DNA of 64,000 nucleotides from Parabacteroides distasonis (GTDB lineage: Bacteria > Bacteroidota > Bacteroidia > Bacteroidales > Tannerellaceae): contig NZ_SRYM01000002.1 of the NCBI RefSeq assembly GCF_004793765.1, positions 78,027-142,026 on the forward strand, written 5' to 3'. This document shows, in pieces, positions 45,781-54,011 of this stretch. Position 1 is the first letter of the stretch. The number at the start of each line of letters is the position of its first letter. The notes below the pieces were generated by a model. That model did not search any database. It was given only the letters and a program-made list of their open reading frames with translations, and was not told where the DNA came from. A program made the position numbers and the translations under genes.

Positions 45781-47673
45781 TTATACACCATAATGTTTTT
45801 CTAATCGTTCAACTAAACTATCTACAAGTTGTTTATAGTCTTTGAAACGCAATTGAGATAAGTTGCGAAGATTAAATCCTATGAATTTGTCTATATCCTT
45901 TTTTTCCTTATTGTGATCAGTATCTTCTTTATACAACAGTATCATATTGGGAATCATATTATGAGATTCTGCAACTCCCATTGCATATCCAATTTCATGA
46001 TATACATTAATGTTGGAACTGCTTAAGTCTGCTATAATTAAACTGCATGATTTGATAGCTTCCAATATTTTATTTTGTATTGAAAAGCTGCTTGATTCTA
46101 TAGTGCGATCAATACGAATAGGGGTGGCATTTAAATGAATACTTTTATGTCTCATATTGAACATTTCTACAGCTCGCACTATTTTTTCATATATAAGCTC
46201 GCTTTGTGAATCCCCGAATTGCATGGAGATGAAAATTTCATTCTTTTTTGTTTGATATATTTGTTCAAACATTGTTATAAGATTAATCGCTGCGTCTTTT
46301 GATAAATCATCAGGTTCTACGATTTTGTTTATGCCATTACGTTTAGCCCAATCTATAAATGATTGCATTTGATTTTTATCCAAAATTGCATAATAAACAA
46401 GCGCACATAAGAATGCGATATTCCCCAAAGCATCTTTTTCAAAAGATTTGTATATCACAGTTAATGAATAAAGCACTTCTATAATAAGAGCTTTATTGTC
46501 ACAGTGTTTTATAAAACGACGAAGATTTTTTGCCTTATATATTAGATGGTCTTCTTTGTATTCTAATTCTTTTCTATCGCTTTTTTTAAGCGACAATTCT
46601 TCTATAAGCTGTTCTCTTTCAAATACTGTTTCTTTATATTTAGACAAATTTGCAAAATCAGGATGTTCGAATTCAATTTTTTGAATCTCGATATTTTTTA
46701 CTGTTATTTGAGCATTTAGTGTTTCTATTTGTTGTTCAATAATGAAGATGTTTTGTCTTAACTCTTTCCATTTGCAAATATTCTCCTTTCTTCTGGAAGA
46801 TATGACATCTTTTTGAGAAAGCAATAATCTTACAATGGATAAACAGGCTGTCCGATAATAAGAGTTGGAAATGTCATTGGCGACAGACAGCCATGGGATT
46901 GCATTAAACTGTCCAGTTTTAACAATTTCGATTAAGTCCAGTGCTAAAGGGTACTCTTGACCTAACTTTTCTTTATCATTGAAAGCACTCAGTTCAGATA
47001 TAATTTTTAAGCTCGCTTCTTCGCGTAGAGGTAAAGCTTTGAAATTTATATCATGGAATATCTTTGCTTCAAAATTATCAGCATCCTTTGCTTCAGACAT
47101 AATGATAGTAAATGGCACAATTTTTTCGGCAATCTCTTTTTTGTATGTTTTTGCTCGATGATTTAGCCAACCTTGAATTTTCTCAGGATCAGTCTCATCC
47201 TTTATCGGGGACCTATCTGATATAAACTGATGCCACCATTCTATATCAGTACTAAAAGGTTCTAGACGGTGATTCCCATCGACCCTAAGAAGTTTCTCTT
47301 CTTCATTGGGATTATCAATTTCCAAATATGCGTGTCTTGCTCTATCTCTACCAATAGGCAATCGTTCACTCAATATACGTAAACCTTTAACATATATGCT
47401 ATCTTCTTTACTAACATCTTTATCATCACCTATACTTCTCATAAGTCCCTCATAATCGCTAACTCTACAAGCCAAAGTGATTTCTGGGAAATAGGACTTT
47501 AAATCGTTTAAATAATGAACGATCTCAACTTTGTGTTGTTCATTTGCATCTCTTTGATAAGATGCTGGCTTTTTAGAGATTTTTGCTAATCCTCCGATAG
47601 AAGCAAACCCCCGTAACACAATATAACTTCTAAATGCAGTATATATTATTCCTTCTAACTTTGCCATAATCAC
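45781..47673 (-). CDS. DGQHR-like (DndB-type) domain fused to a nucleoside-deoxyribosyltransferase-like domain
   Basis: 630 residues in three parts. Residues about 1-280 resemble DndB/DGQHR proteins, with the motif VDGNHRLEPF (DGNHR at 132-136) in place of DGQHR. Residues about 295-400 are coiled coil. Residues 474-630 match the nucleoside 2-deoxyribosyltransferase-like/TIR-like nucleotide-binding group: EIFISMQFGD, CSLIIADLSSSNINVYHEIG with Glu560, and GVAESHNMIPNMILLYK. A DNA- or modification-sensing front joined to an NAD/nucleotide-hydrolase-like back is inferred. The gene shares one base with the TIR gene. A start at 47667 is equally possible. Confidence 0.72.
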   Translation of the reverse strand: MIMAKLEGIIYTAFRSYIVLRGFASIGGLAKISKKPASYQRDANEQHKVEIVHYLNDLKSYFPEITLACRVSDYEGLMRSIGDDKDVSKEDSIYVKGLRILSERLPIGRDRARHAYLEIDNPNEEEKLLRVDGNHRLEPFSTDIEWWHQFISDRSPIKDETDPEKIQGWLNHRAKTYKKEIAEKIVPFTIIMSEAKDADNFEAKIFHDINFKALPLREEASLKIISELSAFNDKEKLGQEYPLALDLIEIVKTGQFNAIPWLSVANDISNSYYRTACLSIVRLLLSQKDVISSRRKENICKWKELRQNIFIIEQQIETLNAQITVKNIEIQKIEFEHPDFANLSKYKETVFEREQLIEELSLKKSDRKELEYKEDHLIYKAKNLRRFIKHCDNKALIIEVLYSLTVIYKSFEKDALGNIAFLCALVYYAILDKNQMQSFIDWAKRNGINKIVEPDDLSKDAAINLITMFEQIYQTKKNEIFISMQFGDSQSELIYEKIVRAVEMFNMRHKSIHLNATPIRIDRTIESSSFSIQNKILEAIKSCSLIIADLSSSNINVYHEIGYAMGVAESHNMIPNMILLYKEDTDHNKEKKDIDKFIGFNLRNLSQLRFKDYKQLVDSLVERLEKHYGV

Positions 47674-48461
47674 TACTTGATACTATTTATATATTTTAGA
47701 AATGCTTCTCTTTGGCGACTCCAGATTTCCTTATCCGGTAATCCAAAATATTCTATCATTTCTTTATGTAGTGCATCTAAGGCTATAGATGAATTTATCA
47801 TTTCTGCCTTTCGGGTGTCGCACAACCAACCTATTTTATTAAAATTTACATTAGGTAAAAGATATAATCGTACTTTGTTGTCGTAAGCCCATACTGCCCC
47901 CATTTCATTAATACAGATTTCGCTGGCCTTATATTTTTTAGAAATTATCAAGAACGCATAATCTACATTTTGAATATTTGTTTGTATGTGTTTACGAATA
48001 TCCTCACCATTTTTTACTCCCATTTCTTCAATTGAAGTACAGAATATGTTCTCAGCTTCTATTCCTATACCGAGTTGCAAGATGTAATCAACAAATTTTT
48101 CAATAATATCCTTATCCTTGGACGAATGGCTTATAAAAATTCGCTTACTATTTACATCTTTCTTTTCCAAAGAAACTATACAGTCAACAATGGCTTCAAT
48201 AGCACTTAAATGTATAATTTTATCATTATCATATTGATCTATATGTTTCTGTAGCAACTGGGATATTGTCAGATATTTGACTTTGATATTTTGCACTAAA
48301 GCCAATAATTTTGTTTCTAATAGCTTTATCTCACCATTAATGTCATAATCTGTAAATATAAGATTCAAATGAGAATATGGTATTTTATTCCGTGTAATTC
48401 TTACTTGCGTCTTTATGATTGTTTGGCATTGACGTGCAATGCTATAAATATCTTCTTTCAT
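47673..48461 (-). CDS. TIR domain protein
   Basis: 262 residues. An N-terminal helical region of about 100 residues carries no known motif. The TIR domain (about 105-260) starts with KRIFISHSSKDKDIIEKFVDY and has the catalytic-type glutamate Glu186 in SEICINEMGAVWA, as in NAD-cleaving bacterial TIRs. In defence systems such proteins deplete NAD+ or make signal nucleotides after a sensor is triggered. It sits between HsdS (three bases) and the DGQHR-NDT fusion (one-base overlap), so it is tightly tied to both. Confidence 0.85.
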   Translation of the reverse strand: MKEDIYSIARQCQTIIKTQVRITRNKIPYSHLNLIFTDYDINGEIKLLETKLLALVQNIKVKYLTISQLLQKHIDQYDNDKIIHLSAIEAIVDCIVSLEKKDVNSKRIFISHSSKDKDIIEKFVDYILQLGIGIEAENIFCTSIEEMGVKNGEDIRKHIQTNIQNVDYAFLIISKKYKASEICINEMGAVWAYDNKVRLYLLPNVNFNKIGWLCDTRKAEMINSSIALDALHKEMIEYFGLPDKEIWSRQREAFLKYINSIK

Positions 48462-48464
48462 ATA

Positions 48465-49865
48465 TTATCCTAATATTATTTTTTCTATTTCTTGTTTTGC
48501 TATTTCAAGTAATTCGACTCCTTCTTTTTGAAGTCGTTTTGCTTGTTGTCGTATTGAAACAACACTTTTTACTATCTCATTTTGAATTTCGATTTCAGGC
48601 ACAGGAATAAGCATAGAGGAAATTTCTTCAAGATTTATATTAGCCCTGGCTACTGGTCGTTTAAGGCGATCTAGATTAAGTTGGCCTATTGAAGATTTTA
48701 TTACCTCCTTAATATATTCCGGATTATACCCATCTTTCAATCTTACTAAAGCTATTGCCTGATTGATATTTGCTTCACGAGACGAATGGTAAATTCCAAC
48801 TTGTCCTATTGTTGCGCCAACAATAGCAATCATTATATCACCGTTTTGTACTTTAGATGACTTCATTCGAGTATTATGGACATTGCGTTTTATGTATAAT
48901 AAATTATCAAAATCTACTTCGCCCATAATGTCAATATTGCCACTTCTGATGAATGCTACACCATGTTCAGAATCAGTATAATCATCACCGCCTGATTTTG
49001 GAGTAATGCCACTTGTTATCAATACGGTAATATCACTTAATCTTACCAATTTGTAATTGGAGGTATCTTTTAGATGTTTGAATGCTTCTTCAAAGTATTC
49101 ATTATGGTAATAAGGGTCATACCTATTGCCAATTAATTGAGATAAGGAAACTACATTTACCTTTACATAAATATCTTTTGAGGGTAAAGCTACTCCCATG
49201 TTCTTTAACACGAAAGAGTCTATACTATCTAGCAAGGATTTTGCTTCTTTTTCTTTCGTCAGTTTTGCTTCTTGCGCTTTAGTATATAGCCCTACTATTT
49301 CCTTTTGCTTTTCCAATATAGGGAGTGGAATTTTTGTAGATTTCAGCAGCTCATTCCCTATGCCAGACTGATTATTCCAATTCGTACAAATGGAATAAAA
49401 AATAGATTTACGTTGATATAGATTCAATATTATCCACAGATATTCGGGCAATATCTTATTTTGGTTTACCCTTATTCTGGTTATATGATTTGAAAATCTA
49501 TATGGTTCATTTCCTCTAAAAATCGCTGTCTTACCTACTAACTCTTGGCTATTCGTGTTATTAAATAAAACATCATTTTCTTTTAATGATGGCATATTGG
49601 CTTCTATGGGTACATAAACATTTTTATCAAATACTAAAAGACCATCTTTATCTATGTTTGTAGGACGTATTTGCACAATACCATTTGTCTCTGATGCTTG
49701 GTCTCCCTTTCCTGCACCAACGCCTGATTGTATATCTATAATACAAGAACCTATTGATTCCAATTTATATTTTTCCCCAAATAGACTTGTTCCATATCTA
49801 AAAAATATGGGATCCATTCGACGGGCTTGAATAATATCAGAAATGTTTATATCATTAATTGTCAT
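48465..49865 (-). CDS. hsdS: Type I restriction specificity subunit HsdS
   Basis: 466 residues with two target-recognition domains (about 1-190 and 225-420), each with the usual central segments (KLESIGSCIIDIQSG; LVRLSDITVLITSGITPKSGG) and followed by a conserved helix (PLPILEKQKEIVGLYTKAQEAKL and PVPEIEIQNEIVKSVVSIRQ). It would give HsdM its bipartite target sequence. It is nine bases after the methylase gene. No fused or split variant copies or recombination repeats are visible around it. Confidence 0.9.
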   Translation of the reverse strand: MTINDINISDIIQARRMDPIFFRYGTSLFGEKYKLESIGSCIIDIQSGVGAGKGDQASETNGIVQIRPTNIDKDGLLVFDKNVYVPIEANMPSLKENDVLFNNTNSQELVGKTAIFRGNEPYRFSNHITRIRVNQNKILPEYLWIILNLYQRKSIFYSICTNWNNQSGIGNELLKSTKIPLPILEKQKEIVGLYTKAQEAKLTKEKEAKSLLDSIDSFVLKNMGVALPSKDIYVKVNVVSLSQLIGNRYDPYYHNEYFEEAFKHLKDTSNYKLVRLSDITVLITSGITPKSGGDDYTDSEHGVAFIRSGNIDIMGEVDFDNLLYIKRNVHNTRMKSSKVQNGDIMIAIVGATIGQVGIYHSSREANINQAIALVRLKDGYNPEYIKEVIKSSIGQLNLDRLKRPVARANINLEEISSMLIPVPEIEIQNEIVKSVVSIRQQAKRLQKEGVELLEIAKQEIEKIILG

Positions 49866-49874
49866 TATTCGTAT

Positions 49875-51890
49875 CTATTTAATGGAACATATAAAACGAT
49901 TAATCTTATTCGCTACTTCTGGAAGTTCACTGCCCTCAATTTTTTTACCTGTAGCATCATATCCAATGTTCTCGACTTCTATCATCAATACTTTATAGTC
50001 ATTGATAAATTGAAATATTCTTTCTTTGTAAAGATCTAGTATCCGTTCTGCACGTTGGTCTTTATCAAGACTTTTTTCTTTCTGAACAATAGTCTTGACT
50101 TCTTTTAGCGTTTGTTCAAATTTCTGTGTGACACCCTTCGGGTGCTTTCTGAGAAACAAGATAGAAGATTTTACACCGGCTTTGACATGCGAGAATGTAT
50201 GTTGCGGTAGAGATACCACTGCTAATATTCGGAGTTTCTCTATGAGCCAGTCACGTACATATTGACTTGTTGAGTTTGTCAGGATGCTATCAGGAACGAC
50301 TATTGCCAAATATCCGTTTTCTTCATTCAGATATCTATGGCATCGCTCTAGAAACAGGACTTCTGTACTTTGAGAGGTACGCCATTTCTTTTTATTATTG
50401 TCATCTGCAATACGGTCTTTTATTTCAGTTATGCCAAGATTCTTTTCAAATAACTCATATTCTTTGTAATAGTTTACTTCATCGGCTTTAATAGTAGAAC
50501 CAAATGGAGGATTGGTCATAATTAAATCAAACGTTCCATCTTGAAATTTGAGGTTGCGATTTTCGATCTCTAATGTCTTGGTGTTCTTAAGACCGTCATT
50601 CGTGATGATGTTGGTATGACCGTCATCATGAATTATCATGTTCATTTTTGCAACACGAGATATTTGCTCGTTGATTTCAATGCCAAACAAATGTTTTTCG
50701 GCAAACTCATGCCAATAATCCTTCCATGATGCACTTCCTGCATCCTCACCGTATATTTCATTGGCTTCGTCACGTATTGCTTTTAGCGCATGGAGCAAGA
50801 AACCACCACTTCCACAAGAGGTGTCAAGTACCTTCCAGTCCTTATCAATATTTATAGAATTAACGATAAACTCTACAATTGGCTTAGGTGTGAAAAATTG
50901 TCCAAAATCTCCACGGAAGAACTCGCCCATGAAACTTTGAAAGGCGACACCTTTTGCGTCAAGATCTGTTTTGGAGAGGTTTATATCTTGAAGATACTGC
51001 ACAACTGTATATATCTTGTGCTTATCCAATTTTATATCATCCTTGAAAACCTCAGGATCTTTCTTACGTCCATGTTCATATAATTCTCGAATACGTTTTT
51101 CAAGTTCCGTTTTAGCTTTCAGATTCTGTTTGTCATCTTTGTCTTCTGGATAAGATATGATCTGAAAAGCAAACGGCTCACCTTTAGTTTTTGGAGCATT
51201 GTCTCTCCATTTCTCGTCCCATATCTTACAAAAAATAAGCTTGTCTAATTCATCGAAAGCCGTAGTAGGAGCTAAAGCACCGCCACCCCACAAAGCATCG
51301 TGAGCAGACTTAAACTTTTGTCTCAATTCTGCTTGTGTCCCGGCTTGAGGTTCTTTTGCTCCTTTTATATATTTATACCTTTCAACTTTCCCAGCTCGTT
51401 TGGGAATGTCGGTAATACTTATTCGTTCAACAGGATATAGCTCTACAATTTCAAAATATTCATTCTTAATCCCTGACGTAACCCAAATATACTGACATGC
51501 CAAAGAATGGGCATAGCTATATGCCTGATCAACAGCAATCTGAAATTGTCTTTCGTTTATTTGTTCTTCTTTACATTCAACCACAATCAATATTTTGGAA
51601 TTTGTCTCATTATAGACAAGAATATCCGCTTCTTTTGTTGAGGAGCCTACTTGAACATTTTCATTGACAGATATATTCAGAGGAGAATAATTATAGTCAA
51701 TGACAAGCATTAAAAAAGCCGTAGCTTGTACAAATTCCTCTGGATTGCTGAGCTTACGTCTTGTATTATTTTTGCAATGATACGTTATATAACTATTGTC
51801 GCTGTTGATAGCGATATAATTATTTGCTATTCCTTTTTTAAATAAATCAGTGGAAAGTAGTTCTTTTATTTCGTCTTGAGTCTTAGCCAT
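49875..51890 (-). CDS. hsdM: HsdM-type N6-adenine methyltransferase with N-terminal HsdR-like nuclease domain
   Basis: 671 residues. An HSDR_N-type domain at about 1-150 has a PD-(D/E)xK-like set: Asp89 (EADILVYN), Glu105 and Lys107 (IVVECKEE). The methyltransferase part has helical N12-like residues (210-345), the AdoMet motif DTSCGSGGF (356-364) and the catalytic NPPF (460-463). It may both cut and methylate, as in type IIG/ISP-like enzymes, but lacks the SF2 translocase motor, and no hsdR gene is nearby. It is six bases after an XRE regulator gene. Confidence 0.88.
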   Translation of the reverse strand: MAKTQDEIKELLSTDLFKKGIANNYIAINSDNSYITYHCKNNTRRKLSNPEEFVQATAFLMLVIDYNYSPLNISVNENVQVGSSTKEADILVYNETNSKILIVVECKEEQINERQFQIAVDQAYSYAHSLACQYIWVTSGIKNEYFEIVELYPVERISITDIPKRAGKVERYKYIKGAKEPQAGTQAELRQKFKSAHDALWGGGALAPTTAFDELDKLIFCKIWDEKWRDNAPKTKGEPFAFQIISYPEDKDDKQNLKAKTELEKRIRELYEHGRKKDPEVFKDDIKLDKHKIYTVVQYLQDINLSKTDLDAKGVAFQSFMGEFFRGDFGQFFTPKPIVEFIVNSINIDKDWKVLDTSCGSGGFLLHALKAIRDEANEIYGEDAGSASWKDYWHEFAEKHLFGIEINEQISRVAKMNMIIHDDGHTNIITNDGLKNTKTLEIENRNLKFQDGTFDLIMTNPPFGSTIKADEVNYYKEYELFEKNLGITEIKDRIADDNNKKKWRTSQSTEVLFLERCHRYLNEENGYLAIVVPDSILTNSTSQYVRDWLIEKLRILAVVSLPQHTFSHVKAGVKSSILFLRKHPKGVTQKFEQTLKEVKTIVQKEKSLDKDQRAERILDLYKERIFQFINDYKVLMIEVENIGYDATGKKIEGSELPEVANKINRFICSIK

Positions 51891-51896
51891 AATACA

Positions 51897-52100
51897 TTAA
51901 TTTCTGCTATCAATTAAATCTTTGGGGTTAATTTGAAGAATCTTTGCTATTTCAAACAGAACTTCCAAACTTGGTTGTCGTCTGTTGCAGACATAGGCAT
52001 TGACTATACAGAAACTTTTACCGAGTTTCTCTGCAAGCCAAGTTTGCTTGATTCCTTTTTCTTCAAGCACCTCTTTTATTCGATTCATGGGTTTATCCAT
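51897..52100 (-). CDS. Small XRE-family helix-turn-helix regulator (C-protein-like)
   Basis: 67 residues, nearly all one Cro/C1-type HTH: IKQTWLAEKLGKSFCIVNAY and RRQPSLEVLFEIAKILQINP. It resembles control proteins that delay restriction until the host DNA is methylated. It heads the minus-strand operon. Upstream is a perfect -7 element (52138-52131, minus) and, right after it, a 10-bp palindrome TATCCGGATA (52121-52130) that could be its operator. Confidence 0.9.
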   Translation of the reverse strand: MDKPMNRIKEVLEEKGIKQTWLAEKLGKSFCIVNAYVCNRRQPSLEVLFEIAKILQINPKDLIDSRN

Positions 52101-52120
52101 TGTTTTATTTTTATATCATC

Positions 52121-52159
52121 TATCCGGATACAAAGATATAAAATATTATGCTATACAAA
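52121..52159 (-). promoter_or_regulatory. Promoter and probable operator of the XRE-led defence operon
   Basis: Minus-strand TATCTTTG (52138-52131) is a perfect -7 element; TTTG at 52159-52156 is a -33 candidate, but the 17-base spacing is short. The palindrome TATCCGGATA (52130-52121) overlaps the expected transcription start, a good place for autorepression by the XRE protein. Confidence 0.5.
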
Positions 52160-52205
52160 GAGAAAAGGAGAGGAAAATCCCCTCCTTTTTTTTTAAAACC
52201 ATGTA

Positions 52206-52598
52206 TCAGACATTCAAATCTTTCAGTGCAAGTGCGTAATTGGGGCAAAAACCGTCCATTATACACTTTAAACCAAGTGTCTGATAATACTCGTAGTCAT
52301 CGTCTTCGGTGCAGAGGTATTTGTAATCGTAGCGTGGCATGTACTCCTTGAAGAAACGAGCCAAATCTTTCAGGCTTTCTGCTTGGTTCTTCTTGAAGTT
52401 ACTGCGCACAATGATGATAGACCAGTCGGGGAAGTTACCTCTTCCACAGCTATATTCCCAGAAGCGGATGTAGCAGTCCAGATCACGTTCACTGATGTTC
52501 ACACAAAAGCCATTGGCATTTTGCATCACGCTACAACTGTTTCTGTAGCCGAACTTCTCACACAAGTAGAGATTGAAATCAAGAATCAAATCTTCCAT
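52206..52598 (-). CDS. Hypothetical protein of the mobilisation region
   Basis: 130 residues, soluble, rich in aromatic and acidic residues (FWEYSCGRGNFPDWSIIIV; RYDYKYLCTEDDDYEYY). No motif is recognised. It sits between the relaxase gene and the defence operon, on the same strand and in the style of the mobilisation genes, so it may belong to the element's backbone. Function unknown. Confidence 0.65.
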   Translation of the reverse strand: MEDLILDFNLYLCEKFGYRNSCSVMQNANGFCVNISERDLDCYIRFWEYSCGRGNFPDWSIIIVRSNFKKNQAESLKDLARFFKEYMPRYDYKYLCTEDDDYEYYQTLGLKCIMDGFCPNYALALKDLNV

Positions 52599-52633
52599 AA
52601 ATAATTGAATTTAAAGTGTTAATAAAAAGTGGA

Positions 52634-53575
52634 TTATAAATGAAAGCCTCGCTTGCGCTTAGCCTTTTTCTTTTTCATCAGGCGATTGAACTCGGCTTCT
52701 TCTGCTGCAGCGGCATCGTAGGATGAGTTGCAGTTTAGCAAGCCGAGACTGATGCTTGAGCCATCATCGGAATGGAAAACGCTTTGTTGTACATTATCTT
52801 CCTTATGTCTGGGTTCCTGCTTGGTTGACTCCAACAAGGATGCACAAGCATTCTCTTCCAATCGGTTGCCGATATTCAGGTAGCTGAACTCTCGGCTGAC
52901 CTTTGATCCGGAGAAAGAAAAACCGTTGTACTCAAATTTGACACCCTGTATTTCCCGTGTAGTTCGGCTGACCTTGAAATTCATATCAATGTCTCGGTCT
53001 GCAAGCGCATCTTTCAAATCATCCCAACAATGAGCGTTGGGCAGTTCTTCTTTCAATGCCTTGTATATCTCGTGCTTTGCCTTGTCATAGGGGCGCAAAC
53101 GTTTCTCTTTGATATGGTCTTTACCATTGGCAAAGTGCAAGCGATATTTGGCAGTCAGCATTTTGCATACTTTCTCATTCCTTCGGAAGTCATTTTTGTC
53201 GTTAATCGTCTTGCCGTCATTGTCCACTCGGTTGAAAACGATATGGCAATGTGGATGCTCACGGTCGATATGCCGGGCAATGATGTATTGCGTATTCTCA
53301 ATACCCATTAGTTTCATATAGTCGTGCGCTATGCTCAGCATCAGAGCATCATCGCACTTTAACCTTGCGCTATCTTCCGGTGAGAAGTTGAGCGAGGTGT
53401 GTCCGACAATATTCTTTACCTTGTTATTGAGTAATGCTTGTAACTCAAATTGCTCTGCCATCTATTCGGGCGTACCTTCTACTCCAACCGCTTCCAATAG
53501 TTTGGATTTTTCCTCTTTGAGGACATAGCGGACACAACCACCGAATGATGTTCCTTTAGTCTGTTTACCTATCAT
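52634..53575 (-). pseudogene. MobP/BmgA-type relaxase gene with an in-frame amber codon
   Basis: Read from the ATG at 53575, the first 37 codons (MIGKQTKGTSFGGCVRYVLK and on) form the usual N-terminus of Bacteroides relaxases, including the likely nicking tyrosine Tyr17. Codon 38 is TAG (53464-53462) in the sequence TPE-stop-MAEQFELQ, where relatives have glutamine (CAG). The frame then continues through the three-histidine motif (HIDREHPHCHIVFNRV) to 52634. A 275-residue product from the ATG at 53461 would lack the tyrosine. The start overlaps mobC by 11 bases. Nicking at oriT is likely lost unless the stop is read through. Confidence 0.82.
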
Positions 53576-53873
53576 CTTTCAGTCGTTTTATAAGTTGATT
53601 AATGTGTTGAGCCATTTCTTCGCATCTATCCGCAACGGCAAAGAAACCGTAGGTGTTTGCTTGTCTTGCCAACTGGTTAAGATTGGTGCTTTCGCCAATC
53701 AGTTGCCGGATGATGTGGATATGCTCTTGCGTGATTCGTCCACGTACCGAACCGTTCTCGATGAGTGAACGGATGACTTCGCTCTTGGTTTGCTTGCTCC
53801 GCCTGCAAAGCGCACCTAACCATGCGTGTTGCTGATATGACAGGCGGAGTGTTATTGTATATTTCTTTTCCAT
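53565..53873 (-). CDS. mobC: MobC/BmgB-type relaxosome accessory protein
   Basis: 102 residues. An N-terminal ribbon-helix-helix-like segment (KYTITLRLSYQQHAWLGALC) and the C-terminal MobC signature (ESTNLNQLARQANTYG) show the family. It binds near oriT and helps the relaxase nick DNA. It is encoded directly before, and overlapping, the relaxase, with the oriT-like region just upstream. Confidence 0.9.
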   Translation of the reverse strand: MEKKYTITLRLSYQQHAWLGALCRRSKQTKSEVIRSLIENGSVRGRITQEHIHIIRQLIGESTNLNQLARQANTYGFFAVADRCEEMAQHINQLIKRLKDDR

Positions 53874-54011
53874 TTGAATTTGTTTTTAGTGAATAATTTG
53901 TGACCATCGGAAGCCGTATCCTCAGACTTTTTGAGGAGCAAGTGGTCGGGAAATGTAATACACCGACATTAACTTGCTACAGTAAAAAAGTCTCAATTTC
54001 TCTCTCTGAGT
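53874..54011. other. Putative origin of transfer (oriT) region
   Basis: A gene-free stretch of about 138 bases directly upstream of mobC. It has a small hairpin (CCTCAGACTTTTTGAGG at 53920-53936) and a larger interrupted inverted repeat: AGCAAGT (53937-53943) plus GTCGG (53945-53949), paired with CCGAC (53963-53967) plus ACTTGCT (53972-53978). Position and structure suit an oriT of a mobilizable element. Confidence 0.6.

Noticed and set aside
49875..51890. Complete classical type I restriction-modification system
   Set aside because: HsdM and HsdS are clear, but no HsdR with SF2 helicase motifs is present; only a short HsdR-like nuclease domain is fused to HsdM.
42407..53464. Recoding of TAG to glutamine as in some gut phages
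   Set aside because: One of the two internal TAG codons stands at a tryptophan position and the other genes use stop codons normally; point mutation is simpler, although read-through is not excluded.
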